This document shows, piece after piece, positions 19,731 through 30,375 of a stretch of 64,000 bases of DNA (positions are counted from its first letter, which is position 1; the number at the start of each line of letters is the position of its first letter). Below the pieces are notes generated by a model. That model searched no databases. It had not been told where the DNA came from and worked only from the letters and a program-made list of their open reading frames with translations. Location: assembly GCA_963210315.1 (NCBI GenBank), contig OY723322.1, positions 806,001-870,000 of the forward strand, given 5' to 3'. Source of the stretch: Rhynchopus euleeides (lineage: Eukaryota; Euglenozoa; Diplonemea; Diplonemida; Diplonemidae). Made by a program: the position numbers and the translations under genes.

Positions 19731-22700
19731 ATGTCGTACAAGGGTGGTGACGTTGCGAAGGGGACCAAGCTGTCGACGCAGCGTGCCGGCCAGTGCCACA
19801 CCTTCGCTGAGGTATGTCATCTTGATTTGCGGTCGCTGTTTCACGACATTGTGCTTGCACATTCAGTAAACTTGTTGAAGGACCCCCCCCCCCCCCCCCC
19901 CCACCCTGGTCGGGGGGGGGGTCCCTCGCAAAGTGGGGGACAGGGGGGGGGGGTACACTGGCTACCTCCCGCACCTGTAGGAAAGGACCCCCCCCCCCTT
20001 GTACCTGTACAGGGGGGGGGTACTTTTACCCAATTGGCATTTCCCAGTAAGTGGTGTCAATAGGCACCCCATGGCCAAAATGACCCCACCACAATCCGCA
20101 CGGATCCCAAATATCCCAAAGAACGGGTTTTTGGAAAATCCGAGGGGGGGGGTCCCGCTGGGTGGGTAGGTGGGGTGGGGTGTGGGCTGGTGAAGGTGGC
20201 TGCCTCCCAGCCACCTTCACCCATGACCAGTCCCTGAACCAGACCCACGTTTCATGGGCGAAACTTGGCTCGTACACCACCAAAGTGACCCCACTGTGAT
20301 CCGCAAAAATTCCAAACGTTCAAAAGAAAGGGGTTTTGGAACACCCGAGGAGGGGGTCCCGCTGGGTGGGTGGGGTGGGGTGTGGGCTGACTGCCTCCCA
20401 GCCACGCTGACCAGCCCCTGAACTAGACCCGTGTTTCATGGGTGATGCTTGGCTCGCACACCACCAAAGTGACCCCACTGTGATCCGCACAAATTCCAAA
20501 CGTTCAAAAGAAAGGGGTTTTGGAACACCCGTGGAGGGGGTCCCGCTGGGTGGGTGGGTGTGGCTGCCTCCCAGTCACATTCCCTTTGGACCAGCCCCTG
20601 AACCAGAGGCACATTTCATGGACGGTGTTTGGCTCCTAGACCCACAAAGTGACCCCACTACGATCCGCAAAAGTTCCAAACGTTCAGAAGAACGGGGTTT
20701 TGGAATACCCGAGGAGGGGGTCCCGCTGGGTGGGTGGGCTGGTGTGGCTGCCTCCCAGTCACATCCTCCTGGGGCCAGCCTCCTATGACCAGACCCTGAA
20801 TCAGACCCACATTTCATGGGTGAAGCTTGACACCTCGACCCACAGTGTGACCCCACTACGATCCGCACAGATTCCAAATAGTCAAAAGAAAGGGGTTTCG
20901 GAACACCCGAGGAGGGGGTCCCGCTGATTTTGGGTCACTTTCGGGTGATGTCAGGTACCTGGAGTGACCGCAGGTAGCCCATTTTCAGGGTGGGAGCCCT
21001 ACTCGTACGTCACCCAGATTCAGCCCAAACCGTGCACCTCGGGTGCACGGTCGCCGGCAGCGCGCGGGCACCCGGAAACAGGCCGCATTTGCGCGCGCTG
21101 CCTGCACCCTGCACGCACGGTGGGATCTTGTAAATTTTACATGTATAACTACAAGTATATACATGTATTATACATGTATAATACTTGCATGTCAACTATT
21201 ATACATGTATAATACATGTATATGCCTGAAATATACATGTAAAATACATGTATATCAAGTAAAAATACAAGTATAATACTTGCATGTCAACTATTATACA
21301 TGTATTTTTACTTGATATACATGTATTTTACATGTATATTTCAGGCATTTACATGTATTTTACATGTATAATACTTGTCATGCAAGTATTATACATGTAA
21401 AATACTTGCATGACAAGTAAAATACTTGCATGCAAGTAAAATACATGTATAATACTTGCATGACAAGTAAAATACTTGCATGCAAGTAAAATACATGTAT
21501 TTTACTTGCATGCAAGTATTTTACTTGTCATGCAAGTATTTTACATGTATAATACTTGCATGACAAGTATTATACATGTAAAATACATGTAAATGCCTGA
21601 AATATACATGTAAAATACATGTATATCAAGTAAAAATACATGTACATGGTTTTCAACAGATCTTTACGAAGATGTTGGCTGGAAAACGGCTTTTTTAAAG
21701 ATCTTTGTAAAATTTTCAATTTTCCTAAGATCTTGGTATTTTTTACTAAGATCTTAGCTAAGATCTTAGTTTTTCCCCCATATTCCTTGTTGACTGACTG
21801 GAGATACACTCCCTGACGAGGCCCAGGACGATTTTTCCTGCCGGCAGCGTACGACACAATGCACGGCGTCAGCAAACATATACTGACTGAGAGCGGTTGC
21901 GGCTGAACGGTGTTGTGACTGCATTTCATAGCTTACCTTCTCCCCCACAAATCCCTCCTGATCGCAATCTGTGCCTGTTCCTGAGTGTGTCTTGCTGTCG
22001 CCGATGAGCTGCTTGCCGCAAACCCCACCCCAACATGCCTCGCCACAATCATCATCCACAAAGCCAGGGCCATCATGAGTGGGGCAGGTGATCATGACGT
22101 GGAAATGGACAGCCTGCCCCCGGCGGACCCCGCGCAGCCGGAGCCTGAACCCCAGCCTGCCCCCGCGGACGAGGAGCAGGAGGAGGAGCCAGCAGGGCCG
22201 CCCGCTCAGGCGGAGCCGCCTGCTCAGGTGGACACGCCTCTAACGCAAGCGGTGGACACGCTGTCCAAGCAGCTGGGGAAGAAGCGCAAGCCGGCGCTTG
22301 TCGACGAGGCTGTGGAGCTGGGCATCTACACGAGGCTTGCGAATGGGGAAGTGCAAGAAGAGGGCAGAAAGCTGAAGCGGTCAAAGGGGGAGGTGGCGGA
22401 GGCTGTGGCGAAGTTCCGGATCCGCAATCGACAGCAGGGGCCTGGGAGTGACACAGTGCCACAGACGCAGGGACGGCAGCCCCTTCCCTCCACAGTTGAG
22501 AGGCGTGCGGCATCGGCACGGATCGCTGAGAAGGGGGCTGCCGCCAACATTCCGGAGCAGGCGAAGGTGAAGGCCTACGACCTTGCTGCACCTCTGATAG
22601 ATGTGATCGACGAGTTCGACACCTGCTCACAGGTGGAGCTCGGCAAGGCACCCGCAGGTTTCATCAACAGAGCGTCCCTTCTGAGGATGTTTGAAGAGGG

Positions 22701-25700
22701 GCAGATGGTTCCCGCCTGTCAGACGTGCTCCCGCCTGTGGAACCCCGGGTCCCAGGCCCTTGATGTGCGGGGCCACTTCACGGGGGGGAAGCACCTAGAC
22801 AAGGTGGCGAAGGCGGCTGCCCAGGATGAGGCAGCGCAGAAGACCATCCCTGGGTTGGCTTCACGTCACACGTCTTGCTTCGAACTCAAGGCGACAAAGG
22901 CTGCGCTCTACGCAGGCATCACCCCCGCTGCGCTGCACACCGCCCTTGAGGTTCTCAATGGCATCACCATCCCGCGGTACGTTCCACGCCTTGGGCCCGT
23001 CGTGACGAGGAATAGTCCCAAGGTGATGGAGGAAAGTCGTGCGGCCATCACAGACCGACTCAAGGGGCGGAGGTGGTCAGTGCTGCACGACTGTGGATCG
23101 CTGCTGGGAACGCAGCTGATCTCGATGGTATGTTCAGCACGGAGCTTCAGTGCTGTGCTGGTGGTGCCCCTCACTGATGCGCCTGTAGCAACGGTCCTGA
23201 AGGAGGAGTGGGAGAAACTGGGCCTGAGCGCCCCAATGATGGTGCGTTCTGATCGCGGCGGGAGAAACGGGGCAGCAAGCAGGGAGGTCGACGCGGAACT
23301 CGGCATCCCGTGGGTGTCGTGCATCCCCCACATCGCCAACAACGCTGCGGATTCCGCTGATAAGTGGCTCAAGAAGCAGAAACTCGAGTTCTTGGCAAGA
23401 GTCGAACTTGGGGATTTCACAGACCCCGCCAGTGGCGTGCTGTCATACGTGCTCGTATCCCTGCTGGATGCCCTGTTTTCAGGGGAGGACTGCAAGAACA
23501 GGGCGCGTCGCTACGTTGAAGCGCAGCAGAAGGTGTTGGAGCCTGCCGGAGCTGACGTGCTGGCAGAACTGGTGGAGCGGATGAGCGGGATGGCTGCCGT
23601 CGCGAAGCCGCGGGAGAAGGAGGCGCTGTTTGCTGTCTACCGCAGCGAGGTCCCCCCGGGGCTGGCGGCCCTCACAGAGGCAGCGGACTTCGACGGGTTG
23701 CTCGCCGCCGCACGGGGTAAGCTCGCTGAGCTACAGGAGAAGATCCCCGAGAGCGCACCCCCCTGTGTCAGATGCCCCCTGCTCAGCGACACGCGGTACG
23801 AAGCGAGCCTGAAGTGCTACCTGCACTGCCGTGACAGGCTGGCGGCCCTCCACAGCTTCGCGGCTTTGGAGCTCAAGAACACGCAGAAGCCATGCAGCAG
23901 CTTAAATGTTCTGCGAAGCCTGCTGGACCGCTACAGCACTGCCACCCTCCACGCCGACCTCAAGATGATGTGTGACAACACGGCACCCCTGCTGCGCGTC
24001 TTTCGAAAGTACTCCGACCCCTCTGCCGAGCCGCATGCGCACCAGGTTTGGGGGGACATAGAGGACTGCATCCACGACCTCGACGAGGCCGGCGGGATAG
24101 CCAGGGGTGAGGCCGAAGAGGCCTACCTCCAGAGAGTCAACACCCACCCCGACCTCTCCGAGAGTGCTTCACCGGTGGCTGTCCTGCTGAGCGAGTCACT
24201 CAAGCGCCTCTGGTGGGGAAATAAAGGAGAGAGCGGGTACTGGTTCTGGCGTGGCGTGCGGCATTTGTGCCCACAGCAGGCCCTGCTGATGCAGACATGC
24301 AAAACCCTCCTTCCTTTTGAGCAGCTGCAACTTGCCCTCCCTCAGTTCTCAGCTGTTGTCACCGTGGAGGCATGGAGCACATACCTGGCTGGACTCGGAA
24401 AATTCGCGAAAGGCAAACCCACCGGCAAGGACAAGGCCTCAGCTGTCGGCTTCTGGGAGAAGTACACGTCTGCTGGCGAGGGGCTCCGGTGCCTTTCCCT
24501 GGACCTGCTGGCGGTGCCTGCAGCTACCACCGGCTGCGACTCGGTGTTCAGCGTAGGGAAAGATGCTCTTCCTGCCAACCGCAGCGCCGCAAAGCCTGAC
24601 GTGATGGCAAGTATCGTGTTTCATCACTGCAACCAGGACCTGGCGGTCAGATACCCACAGAGCCATCTCAGGCATTCCTTCCCCAAGGTGAGGAACAACG
24701 GTGGTTGCCAGGAAGTTGACCTGTCGTGATGATCTCAGAAACGTCCTCAGTCCTGGGGTTTTCAACTCCGGGGATGGGTGTGTGTGTGTGTGTGTGTGGG
24801 GGGGGGGGTAAAGAGTAGAAGAGTGTGGGGGGGGGGGCGGTCAGTTGCATGTATCAGAAATGTTCCAAGTCATGGGACGGGGTTTTCAACCCCGGGGTTG
24901 GGTGAGGCTGCTTAGCGAATGAAGGGGGGAAATGAGGTTTCTAACCCTGTTGGTGAAACAGGAATGGGGTTTTCAACTCCTCCTGTACTGTTTGACGTGA
25001 TCTATTTGTGCACCCCAAACGCTCTCCGTTCACGGGACAGCGAAGCCTGCACTCCTGACTGGGATGTGCCGTGTGTCTGTAGTATTCCAGCAAGAATACG
25101 AAAGGATATTTGCAAAAAAACTAAGATCTTACCTAAGATCTTCGAAAAAATACTAAGATCTTAATTTTTGTGCTTTTTTTCACTAAGATCTTAACAGAAA
25201 AAAAATTACGACGACGAAGACATGCTCGACGGGTTTCGGGAAAAAAAGGGGGTAAGATCTGTTGATAACCATGCATGTATAATAGTTGACATGCAAGTAT
25301 TATACATGTATTTTTACTTGATATACATGTATTTTACATGTATATTTCAGGCATATACATGTATTATACATGTATAATAGTTGACATGCAAGTATTATAC
25401 ATGTATAATACATGTATTATACTTGTAGTTATACATGTAAAATTTACAAGATCCCACCGTGCGCCAGCCCCCCCCCCCCGGGGCTGTAAGCGACCCCCCA
25501 GAAAATTACCCCAGCCACTGCCCCCCCGCCCCCCCAAACACCGTAATCTCGCAATTTTTCAGGTTTTCACCCATTTCCGACCATCTACGCCCCTCTGTCA
25601 CCCGCCAGACACCCACAAAACCCGTACCGCACCTCCGGATGTGGTCTCAGAGGGCAGTGGCACCCCCCAGTGGCCATTTTTTACGGATTTCCTGCCATTT

Positions 25701-28700
25701 TTGACCCCTGTCAGCCACCTCGCAGATAGGGTAGTAGAGCCGGGAGATGTTTCTTGGTACATGGTGAGAAGCTTGATGGCAAGGTCATCATGCAATATGC
25801 CTTGACGCACAGCCCAACACTCCGGCCCACTCCAGCAACCTGCCACCCCGAACTAGAGTGACGTGGAGGTGCAATGGATCTGTGCAGGTGCCGGCTGTCC
25901 CAGAGCCCCAGAGTCCCAAGTCGGGTCGGCTGGGGGTAGGTGACGACATTCTTCCTTGAAACACCAGAGAACCGAGTCGAGCCGGGTGGTCAGCAACGGG
26001 TTGCACCCCCCATCTCGCCGACAGACAGACCGAGGCTGCCCGTATGTCGAGCCATTGGCAGGGTGGGCCACGGGATGTGTACTATTCACGGTTTGCCCCC
26101 CGGGCGGGATCCCGGGCGGGCCCGGCCGGGTTCCGGGAAATTCCGGGATTCCCGGGATTTCCCGGCCGGGATCCCGGGATATCCCGGGGTCATCCCGGGA
26201 CCCCCCCGGGGTCAGGTGTAGGTGGGTGGTAAGATGACTTGAGAGTTTTGCACATTGCATATTGCACGCTGCCGTTGCCCCCTTCCCCTTTGCGATCCAC
26301 CCGATGTCATTAGTTTTTCACGGTTTGCCCCCGGGCGGGATCTCGGGCGGGCCCGGCCGGGAAATCCCGGGATGGCCCCGGGATATCCCGGGGTCATCCC
26401 GGGACCCAGTCGTGCCCTTGTGCTCCTCACTCACGACACCATCATCAGCAGGAGTGTGAGTGTGGAAGCGTCAACGCAAAAAGAAACCAAAGCAAGTGCC
26501 GAACAAAGCGCAGTGACACTTTTCGCTCAGTAATGCTGAAAAATGAGCCGCCTCACAATGTTGGTGACCCCTCCACCTCTTCCCAGCACAACTGGAGGGC
26601 CACCCACTCTGCGCAGTTTGCCGAAGCTAGTACCTGGCAATAACCCAGCGCGTTCACTCCATCGATCTGTACAAGAGGCAGCCCAGCCAGTGTCACAAGC
26701 CCAGGCCGAGGGGGGGTGACATTCTCTCGGAGTACCCGAGGGAACAGAGAGGTAACAGAGCGGGATATCCGTGGGATATCCCTCTCTGTTTCTCGCGTGT
26801 CTTCTGCAGGGTTCCACATTGGTGCAGGACATCCAACGGGAGAAGTAACATTCCGTGGAGGTTATCCCATAGGATATCCTCCCCAGGTTCTGGGAATCGA
26901 ACCACCACCTATGTTGTCACGCAGGCTCCATGCGACAGTACCTCGCGGACAACCCAGAATCGGGCGCGGAGCACATCTCCCGACGGTGTTCCCCCGAGGG
27001 GAGCCTCGCCCGGGTGTACTTTGCACAGAGTATGGGCGCCCTGTTTGGGATGTCGACTGCCGCAACCAGATCCCAGGCACTGTGTCGACGACGCAGCACC
27101 TGAGCGGGTTTTGAACCCGAGACCGTCAATTCTCAGCAGGACCTCAGGGAGGGCGCCGACCCGGGCTTCCCCTCCCGGTGTCCTCGCCTCGAAGGGAGGG
27201 CGTTTGGTGTGTCGGCATGAGGTGGTGCAGAGGGCAACCCTCTGGAGTGCACTACACAGCGACGTGGTTCCTGATGGACACCGTGGTTGAGCAGCAATCT
27301 TGTTTCCTGCCACTTGTAATCCTGCCACTTGTCACTTGTGTGCTGCCTTCGTGTGTGCGCCTGTGCCTCCCTGTTCTGCATTTGGTTACCCTCACGGGTA
27401 TCACGATACAGAGCAGTCCCCCCCCTCCTCCCCCCAAAAATCGTTCGCATCATCTTGGCGCCCATTCCTTCCACTTTCTGTGGATGTGTTTGGTATTTCC
27501 GAACGGAATTTTCCAGCGTCAAGACTGATACCTCGCCGTTTTCGAGTCAGTCACTTCCACCGCCGCTGCGATTTGCGTACCGGTAGTTGTGCAGAAATGC
27601 TAACATTTAATTTGCTCTGTGGAACCTGGACTGCACCTTCTGGGATGTGAGTCTGTAGATAGTTGGACAGTTGCGGTACCCATCTGTTAGAAAGCTGAAA
27701 GGAACCTTGTCGGGCGATCAAGGACGACTGAGGGTTCAGTTTGAGTTTAATGTGGTCCAAGGGTACAACAGACATCACTGCTTTGCAGATCCCTCTTGCT
27801 TGTCCCTATGGTAACTTCCAACGGCTCAAACTCCTCGACTTCCTTGGGTGGGCATTTGCCATACCTGACGTAAAACAGTGATGCTTCGTGCTAGTGGTGA
27901 ACCTGACGTTAGTAAAGGAAGGGTGCTGCGGCTGTCCACGAGGGGCTCTGATGCCTCCTCACGGTGCCTGGTTGGTCGGTTCAGGTGAAACAGAGCAAAT
28001 TTAGTGTTAGGGGGATGCCTCTGGTCAAGGCCTTTTCACAAAAATTGACCCACGGCGCCGAGTTGGGCCGTTGGTTCCTGGTTGTAGCTCGGTCTACGCC
28101 AGGTTCCACACCCCGTCATCGCAAAACGTACGCATACACAGAGGCAAAACACAACAGCCTCTGTGGTACGGGAGCATGGCGGGAGGAAATTTTGCCTTTT
28201 GGTCAAATAGGCACCCTTTTGTAATCACTTGACCCGCAGGGTGGCTGAGTCTTATCAGACAGGCCGACCTACATGTTGATCAGTGGAACCACACAACCTG
28301 TTCAACCTGCCCCCGGGGTGGCTGAGTCCACCCCTGCCGTAGCGTAAGATAAGCCTACGTCGACCCTCGTCGTCCTCTTCGTCGTCCTAGGACTGTGGAG
28401 TTCAGCAACCAGGAGGAGGATGCGGAACTGCTGTGAGCTGCACACTCTCTTGACACACCTGCACGTATCTGCGTTACACTCGTGGTAACCCCGAACCCTG
28501 TATTTATACAGGAGACTTCCATCTGGGACAGTTTCTGTTCCAGATGAGCTTTGACAGTGGTAGCCATCTTTGCTATGGAGCCATCGTCATTGCTATCGTC
28601 GTCACTCGGACCCATGAGCAGTGGATACAATTGGTGTGGAAGGAGAGGGTGCGGTTCTGGATCAGCAGGTCTGAATCTGAAACTGGGACTGAAAGCCATA

Positions 28701-29822
28701 GGTCTGAGATGACCTCGGTCCAAGCGACCTGAGACTGAGAACCCCCGGGATTCCCGGCCGGACCCGGCCGGGATTTCCCCGGGATCCCGGCCGGGATTTC
28801 AAAATCCCGGTCCCGGGCCCGGAATTTCCGGGCCCGGCCGGGGTTTCCCGGGATCCTGCCGGGGGGCAAACCGTGACACTATTGTGGAATATCTTCGGTA
28901 GGAGCATTGCAGAGACAACATTTTAGGGCCTGCAGAAACCACACCATTCACATGAACCGTCCCGTCCCTCAACATGGTGGAGCATGGAACATGATGTGGG
29001 CACTCTGTTCTTATCGCTGCATGTGGCCTGTCCCCGAAAGGGCCCGTCCACATCGCACGACTTGATTCCCCTGAGACCATCGTGGCCTCGGTGTACTGTT
29101 CCAAGTCCGAGAAAGGGCCTCTTGATGTGCCCATGTACGGTGGCTGCTCGGTGACACCAAGCTGTGAAGATGATGCCGCGCTAACACCACACACACCGTT
29201 GGCTCCGAAAGGGGCCCAGGTCACAATGATGAGATCAGCACTTGTTGCACCACAAGGGGCCCCTTTGAGGCGGTTCTGCGGGGTGGCTGGCAGGGGTCAG
29301 AAATGGCAGAAAATCCGTAAAAAATGGCCACTGGGGGGTGACAATGCCCTCTGAGACCACATCCGGAGGTGCGGTATGGGTTTTGTGGGTGTCTGGCGGG
29401 TGACAGAGGGGTGTAGATGGTCGGAAATGGGCGAAAACCTGAAAAATTGCTAGATTACGGTATTTGGGGGGGGGGGGGTTTATGGACGAGGTCATATTGA
29501 TGTTTTGTGTCTTATGTCCGACCGAAGACTCCCATGACATGCCACCTCATACCACACCACACCGCATCGCACACCACAGGGTGGCTCGAACGGTGTGGGC
29601 CCCAACCTGTTCGGGATTGTTGGCCGCACTGCCGGTACCGTGCCCGGGTTCGCCTACTCGAAGGCCAACTCTGAGTCGGGTGTGACGTGGACGGCTGAGG
29701 TCCTCGACCAGTACCTGCTGAACCCCAAGAAGTTCATGCCCGGTAACAAGATGGCCTTCGCTGGCCTGAAGAAGGACAAGGACCGTGCGGACATCATCGC
29801 CTACCTGGAGACCCTGGCGTAA
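19731..29822 (+). CDS. Cytochrome c, copy 5, split by a 9.8-kb intron
   Basis: The first exon (19731-19811) matches copy 4. The next clear intron-end and second-exon sequence is at 29580-29822, identical in protein to copies 1 and 4. The left intron stub (19812-19879) matches the copy 1 intron up to CTTGTTGAAG, and the right stub resumes the same intron at about TTGATGTTTTGTG (29495). The 9,768-bp intron is therefore a copy-1-type intron filled with nested repeats and a transposon. Donor GTATGT and acceptor CACAG are intact and the phase is 0, so a normal 107-aa product is possible if the giant intron is spliced. Otherwise this is a disrupted gene with two orphan exons. Confidence 0.8.
19900..21115. 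repeat. Array of about 185-bp tandem units (copy 1 of two)
   Basis: About five units share TGACCCCAC, GATCCGCA, ATTCCAAA, a GAA-GGGGTTTT-GGAA block and GGAGGGGGTCCCGCTGG. C- and G-runs precede the array. The whole segment is nearly identical to 57532-58716. Scattered frames in it are by-products of the repeats. It lies inside the intron of cytochrome c copy 5 and ends exactly where the transposon begins. Confidence 0.85.
21116..21305. repeat. Left terminal inverted repeat of the transposon
   Basis: Matches 25273-25461 in inverted orientation with few differences. Beyond it, to about 21650, a further AT-rich block repeats the same words in the opposite direction, giving an internal palindrome on the left side only. 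Confidence 0.85.
21655..21780. repeat. Left subterminal AAGATCTT repeats
   Basis: Several copies of AAGATCTT / CTAAGATCTTAG, including CTAAGATCTTAGCTAAGATC. The mirrored cluster is at 25115-25255. The position just inside both ends suggests transposase binding sites; that is inference. Confidence 0.7.
22075..24729 (+). CDS. hAT-like transposase, 884 aa
   Basis: A single open frame. The N-terminal 130 residues are Pro/Glu/Ala-rich. A BED-like zinc finger follows (CQTC...HFTGGKH). The catalytic core has an Asp in WSVLHDCGS and another in [10 protein letters not shown], then [16 protein letters not shown]. The C-terminus has [19 protein letters not shown]...[10 protein letters not shown], which matches the hAT dimerisation region. 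The start was taken at MSGAGDHD because an in-frame AUG 90 bases upstream adds only a non-conserved leader. The enzyme would cut at the ends of the surrounding element. The gene shows no stop or frameshift and may be active. hAT assignment rests mainly on the C-terminus. Confidence 0.85.
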   Translation: MSGAGDHDVEMDSLPPADPAQPEPEPQPAPADEEQEEEPAGPPAQAEPPAQVDTPLTQAVDTLSKQLGKKRKPALVDEAVELGIYTRLANGEVQEEGRKLKRSKGEVAEAVAKFRIRNRQQGPGSDTVPQTQGRQPLPSTVERRAASARIAEKGAAANIPEQAKVKAYDLAAPLIDVIDEFDTCSQVELGKAPAGFINRASLLRMFEEGQMVPACQTCSRLWNPGSQALDVRGHFTGGKHLDKVAKAAAQDEAAQKTIPGLASRHTSCFELKATKAALYAGITPAALHTALEVLNGITIPRYVPRLGPVVTRNSPKVMEESRAAITDRLKGRRWSVLHDCGSLLGTQLISMVCSARSFSAVLVVPLTDAPVATVLKEEWEKLGLSAPMMVRSDRGGRNGAASREVDAELGIPWVSCIPHIANNAADSADKWLKKQKLEFLARVELGDFTDPASGVLSYVLVSLLDALFSGEDCKNRARRYVEAQQKVLEPAGADVLAELVERMSGMAAVAKPREKEALFAVYRSEVPPGLAALTEAADFDGLLAAARGKLAELQEKIPESAPPCVRCPLLSDTRYEASLKCYLHCRDRLAALHSFAALELKNTQKPCSSLNVLRSLLDRYSTATLHADLKMMCDNTAPLLRVFRKYSDPSAEPHAHQVWGDIEDCIHDLDEAGGIARGEAEEAYLQRVNTHPDLSESASPVAVLLSESLKRLWWGNKGESGYWFWRGVRHLCPQQALLMQTCKTLLPFEQLQLALPQFSAVVTVEAWSTYLAGLGKFAKGKPTGKDKASAVGFWEKYTSAGEGLRCLSLDLLAVPAATTGCDSVFSVGKDALPANRSAAKPDVMASIVFHHCNQDLAVRYPQSHLRHSFPKVRNNGGCQEVDLS
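25115..25255. repeat. Right subterminal AAGATCTT repeats
   Basis: Four or more AAGATCTT/CTAAGATCTTA copies spaced over 140 bp, counterpart of 21655-21780. Confidence 0.7.
25273..25461. repeat. Right terminal inverted repeat of the transposon
   Basis: Inverted complement of 21116-21305, ending CAAGATCCCACCGTG. Confidence 0.85.
25464..25528. repeat. Poly-C plus GGGGCTGTAAGCGACCC repeat
   Basis: CCAG, a long C run, GGGGCTGTAAGCGACCC, then AGAAAATTACCCCAGCCACTG and more C. A close copy lies at 61021-61095. It continues the sequence that the transposon interrupted. Confidence 0.75.
26087..26212. repeat. CCCGGG-rich palindromic repeat, copy 1
   Basis: Begins CGGTTTGCCCCCCGGGCGGG and continues as dense CCGGGA/TCCCGG palindromes. 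It has strong potential for secondary structure and a composition unlike its surroundings. Confidence 0.75.
26323..26404. repeat. CCCGGG-rich palindromic repeat, copy 2
   Basis: Same start (CGGTTTGCCCCCGGGCGGGA) and same ending (ATCCCGGGGTCATCCCGGGA) as copy 1, but shorter. Confidence 0.75.
28741..28868. repeat. CCCGGG-rich palindromic repeat, copy 3, inverted
   Basis: Inverted relative to copies 1 and 2: the GGGGGCAAACCG border is on the right. The body consists of CCCGGCCGGGAT and TCCCGGGC words. Confidence 0.75.
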
Positions 29823-30375
29823 GCAACTGAGCTTCCATGATGTTGGTGTCAATGCATCAGGATTGGATGTGATGTAAAGTAGCCAGTTAGTCTGTTCCCA
29901 ACAGCCAGTCCCTACTGGACATCATGACCACATCATTAACCTGGCGACCCTGAAATAAACACGCCGTTATTCCGGTGTTGATTCTCATTATTCGGCCCCA
30001 GTGACATGGGAACACCCTGATGGGTGATTTGGTTTCTTTTTGGTGTTGTGTGTGCTTGCATCTCTCTTGAGGTGAATGCTTGCGCATGTGTTCTGTTGTG
30101 CAGTAATTTCCAAGTTATTTTTCGACGCTGTCGTTGCGCCTCTGCCCATGTCCGGCAAGGACTGCGTCTATGGTGAGTCGACCAGAGCGAACCACTGATA
30201 CCCCTCCCGCTTTGACGTTGTTTGCAATCACATCGCTTCTACATCCACTTCCTGGCTTGGGAGAGCAGATTAGGTACTGCTGTGTGTGGCTGTATCCGTT
30301 CTTCGCTATCGACACCACCACACCACACCACGCGCAGGTAGTTCTACCTTGTACACGGGGAGGGTTTCCGCGCCG
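29823..30375. other. Spacer after the cytochrome c cluster
   Basis: The first 80 bases match the 3' flank of copy 1. No gene is seen. A CGCAG acceptor-like site at 30333-30337 lies 38 bases before the next chosen ATG. Confidence 0.5.

Larger units (their letters stand above)
21116..25461 (+). mobile_element. 4.35-kb autonomous DNA transposon with about 190-bp inverted repeats
   Basis: Both ends start CACGGTGGGATCTTGTAAAT when read inward, and the inverted match extends about 190 bp. The related locus at 58700-58720 reads ...GCACGCCAGCCC without the element, so the insertion point can be set: a CG duplication (21114-21115 and 25462-25463), or equally no duplication with ends starting GC. Inside the ends lie many ACATGTAT/TACTTGCATG palindromes and subterminal CTAAGATCTTAG-type repeats. 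The centre carries one intact transposase-like gene. The element sits in the intron of cytochrome c copy 5. Confidence 0.9.
25530..29477. mobile_element. Inverted-repeat element, about 3.9 kb, no transposase recognised
   Basis: The arms 25534-25727 and 29285-29475 are inverted copies of each other over about 190 bp, with scattered mismatches (shared words include TTTTTCAGGTTTTC, CACCTCCGGATGTGG and CAGTGGCCATTTTTTACGG). The outer ends run into C or G tracts, so a target duplication cannot be read. The 3.5-kb interior has only short frames without domains and contains three GC-rich palindromic repeats. It may be a non-autonomous element or the remains of one, and it fills the right half of the cytochrome c copy 5 intron. 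Confidence 0.65.

Noticed and set aside
28228..28345. tRNA-like GGGTGGCTGAGT (A-box-like) sequence
   Set aside because: No B box, anticodon stem or acceptor stem could be built.
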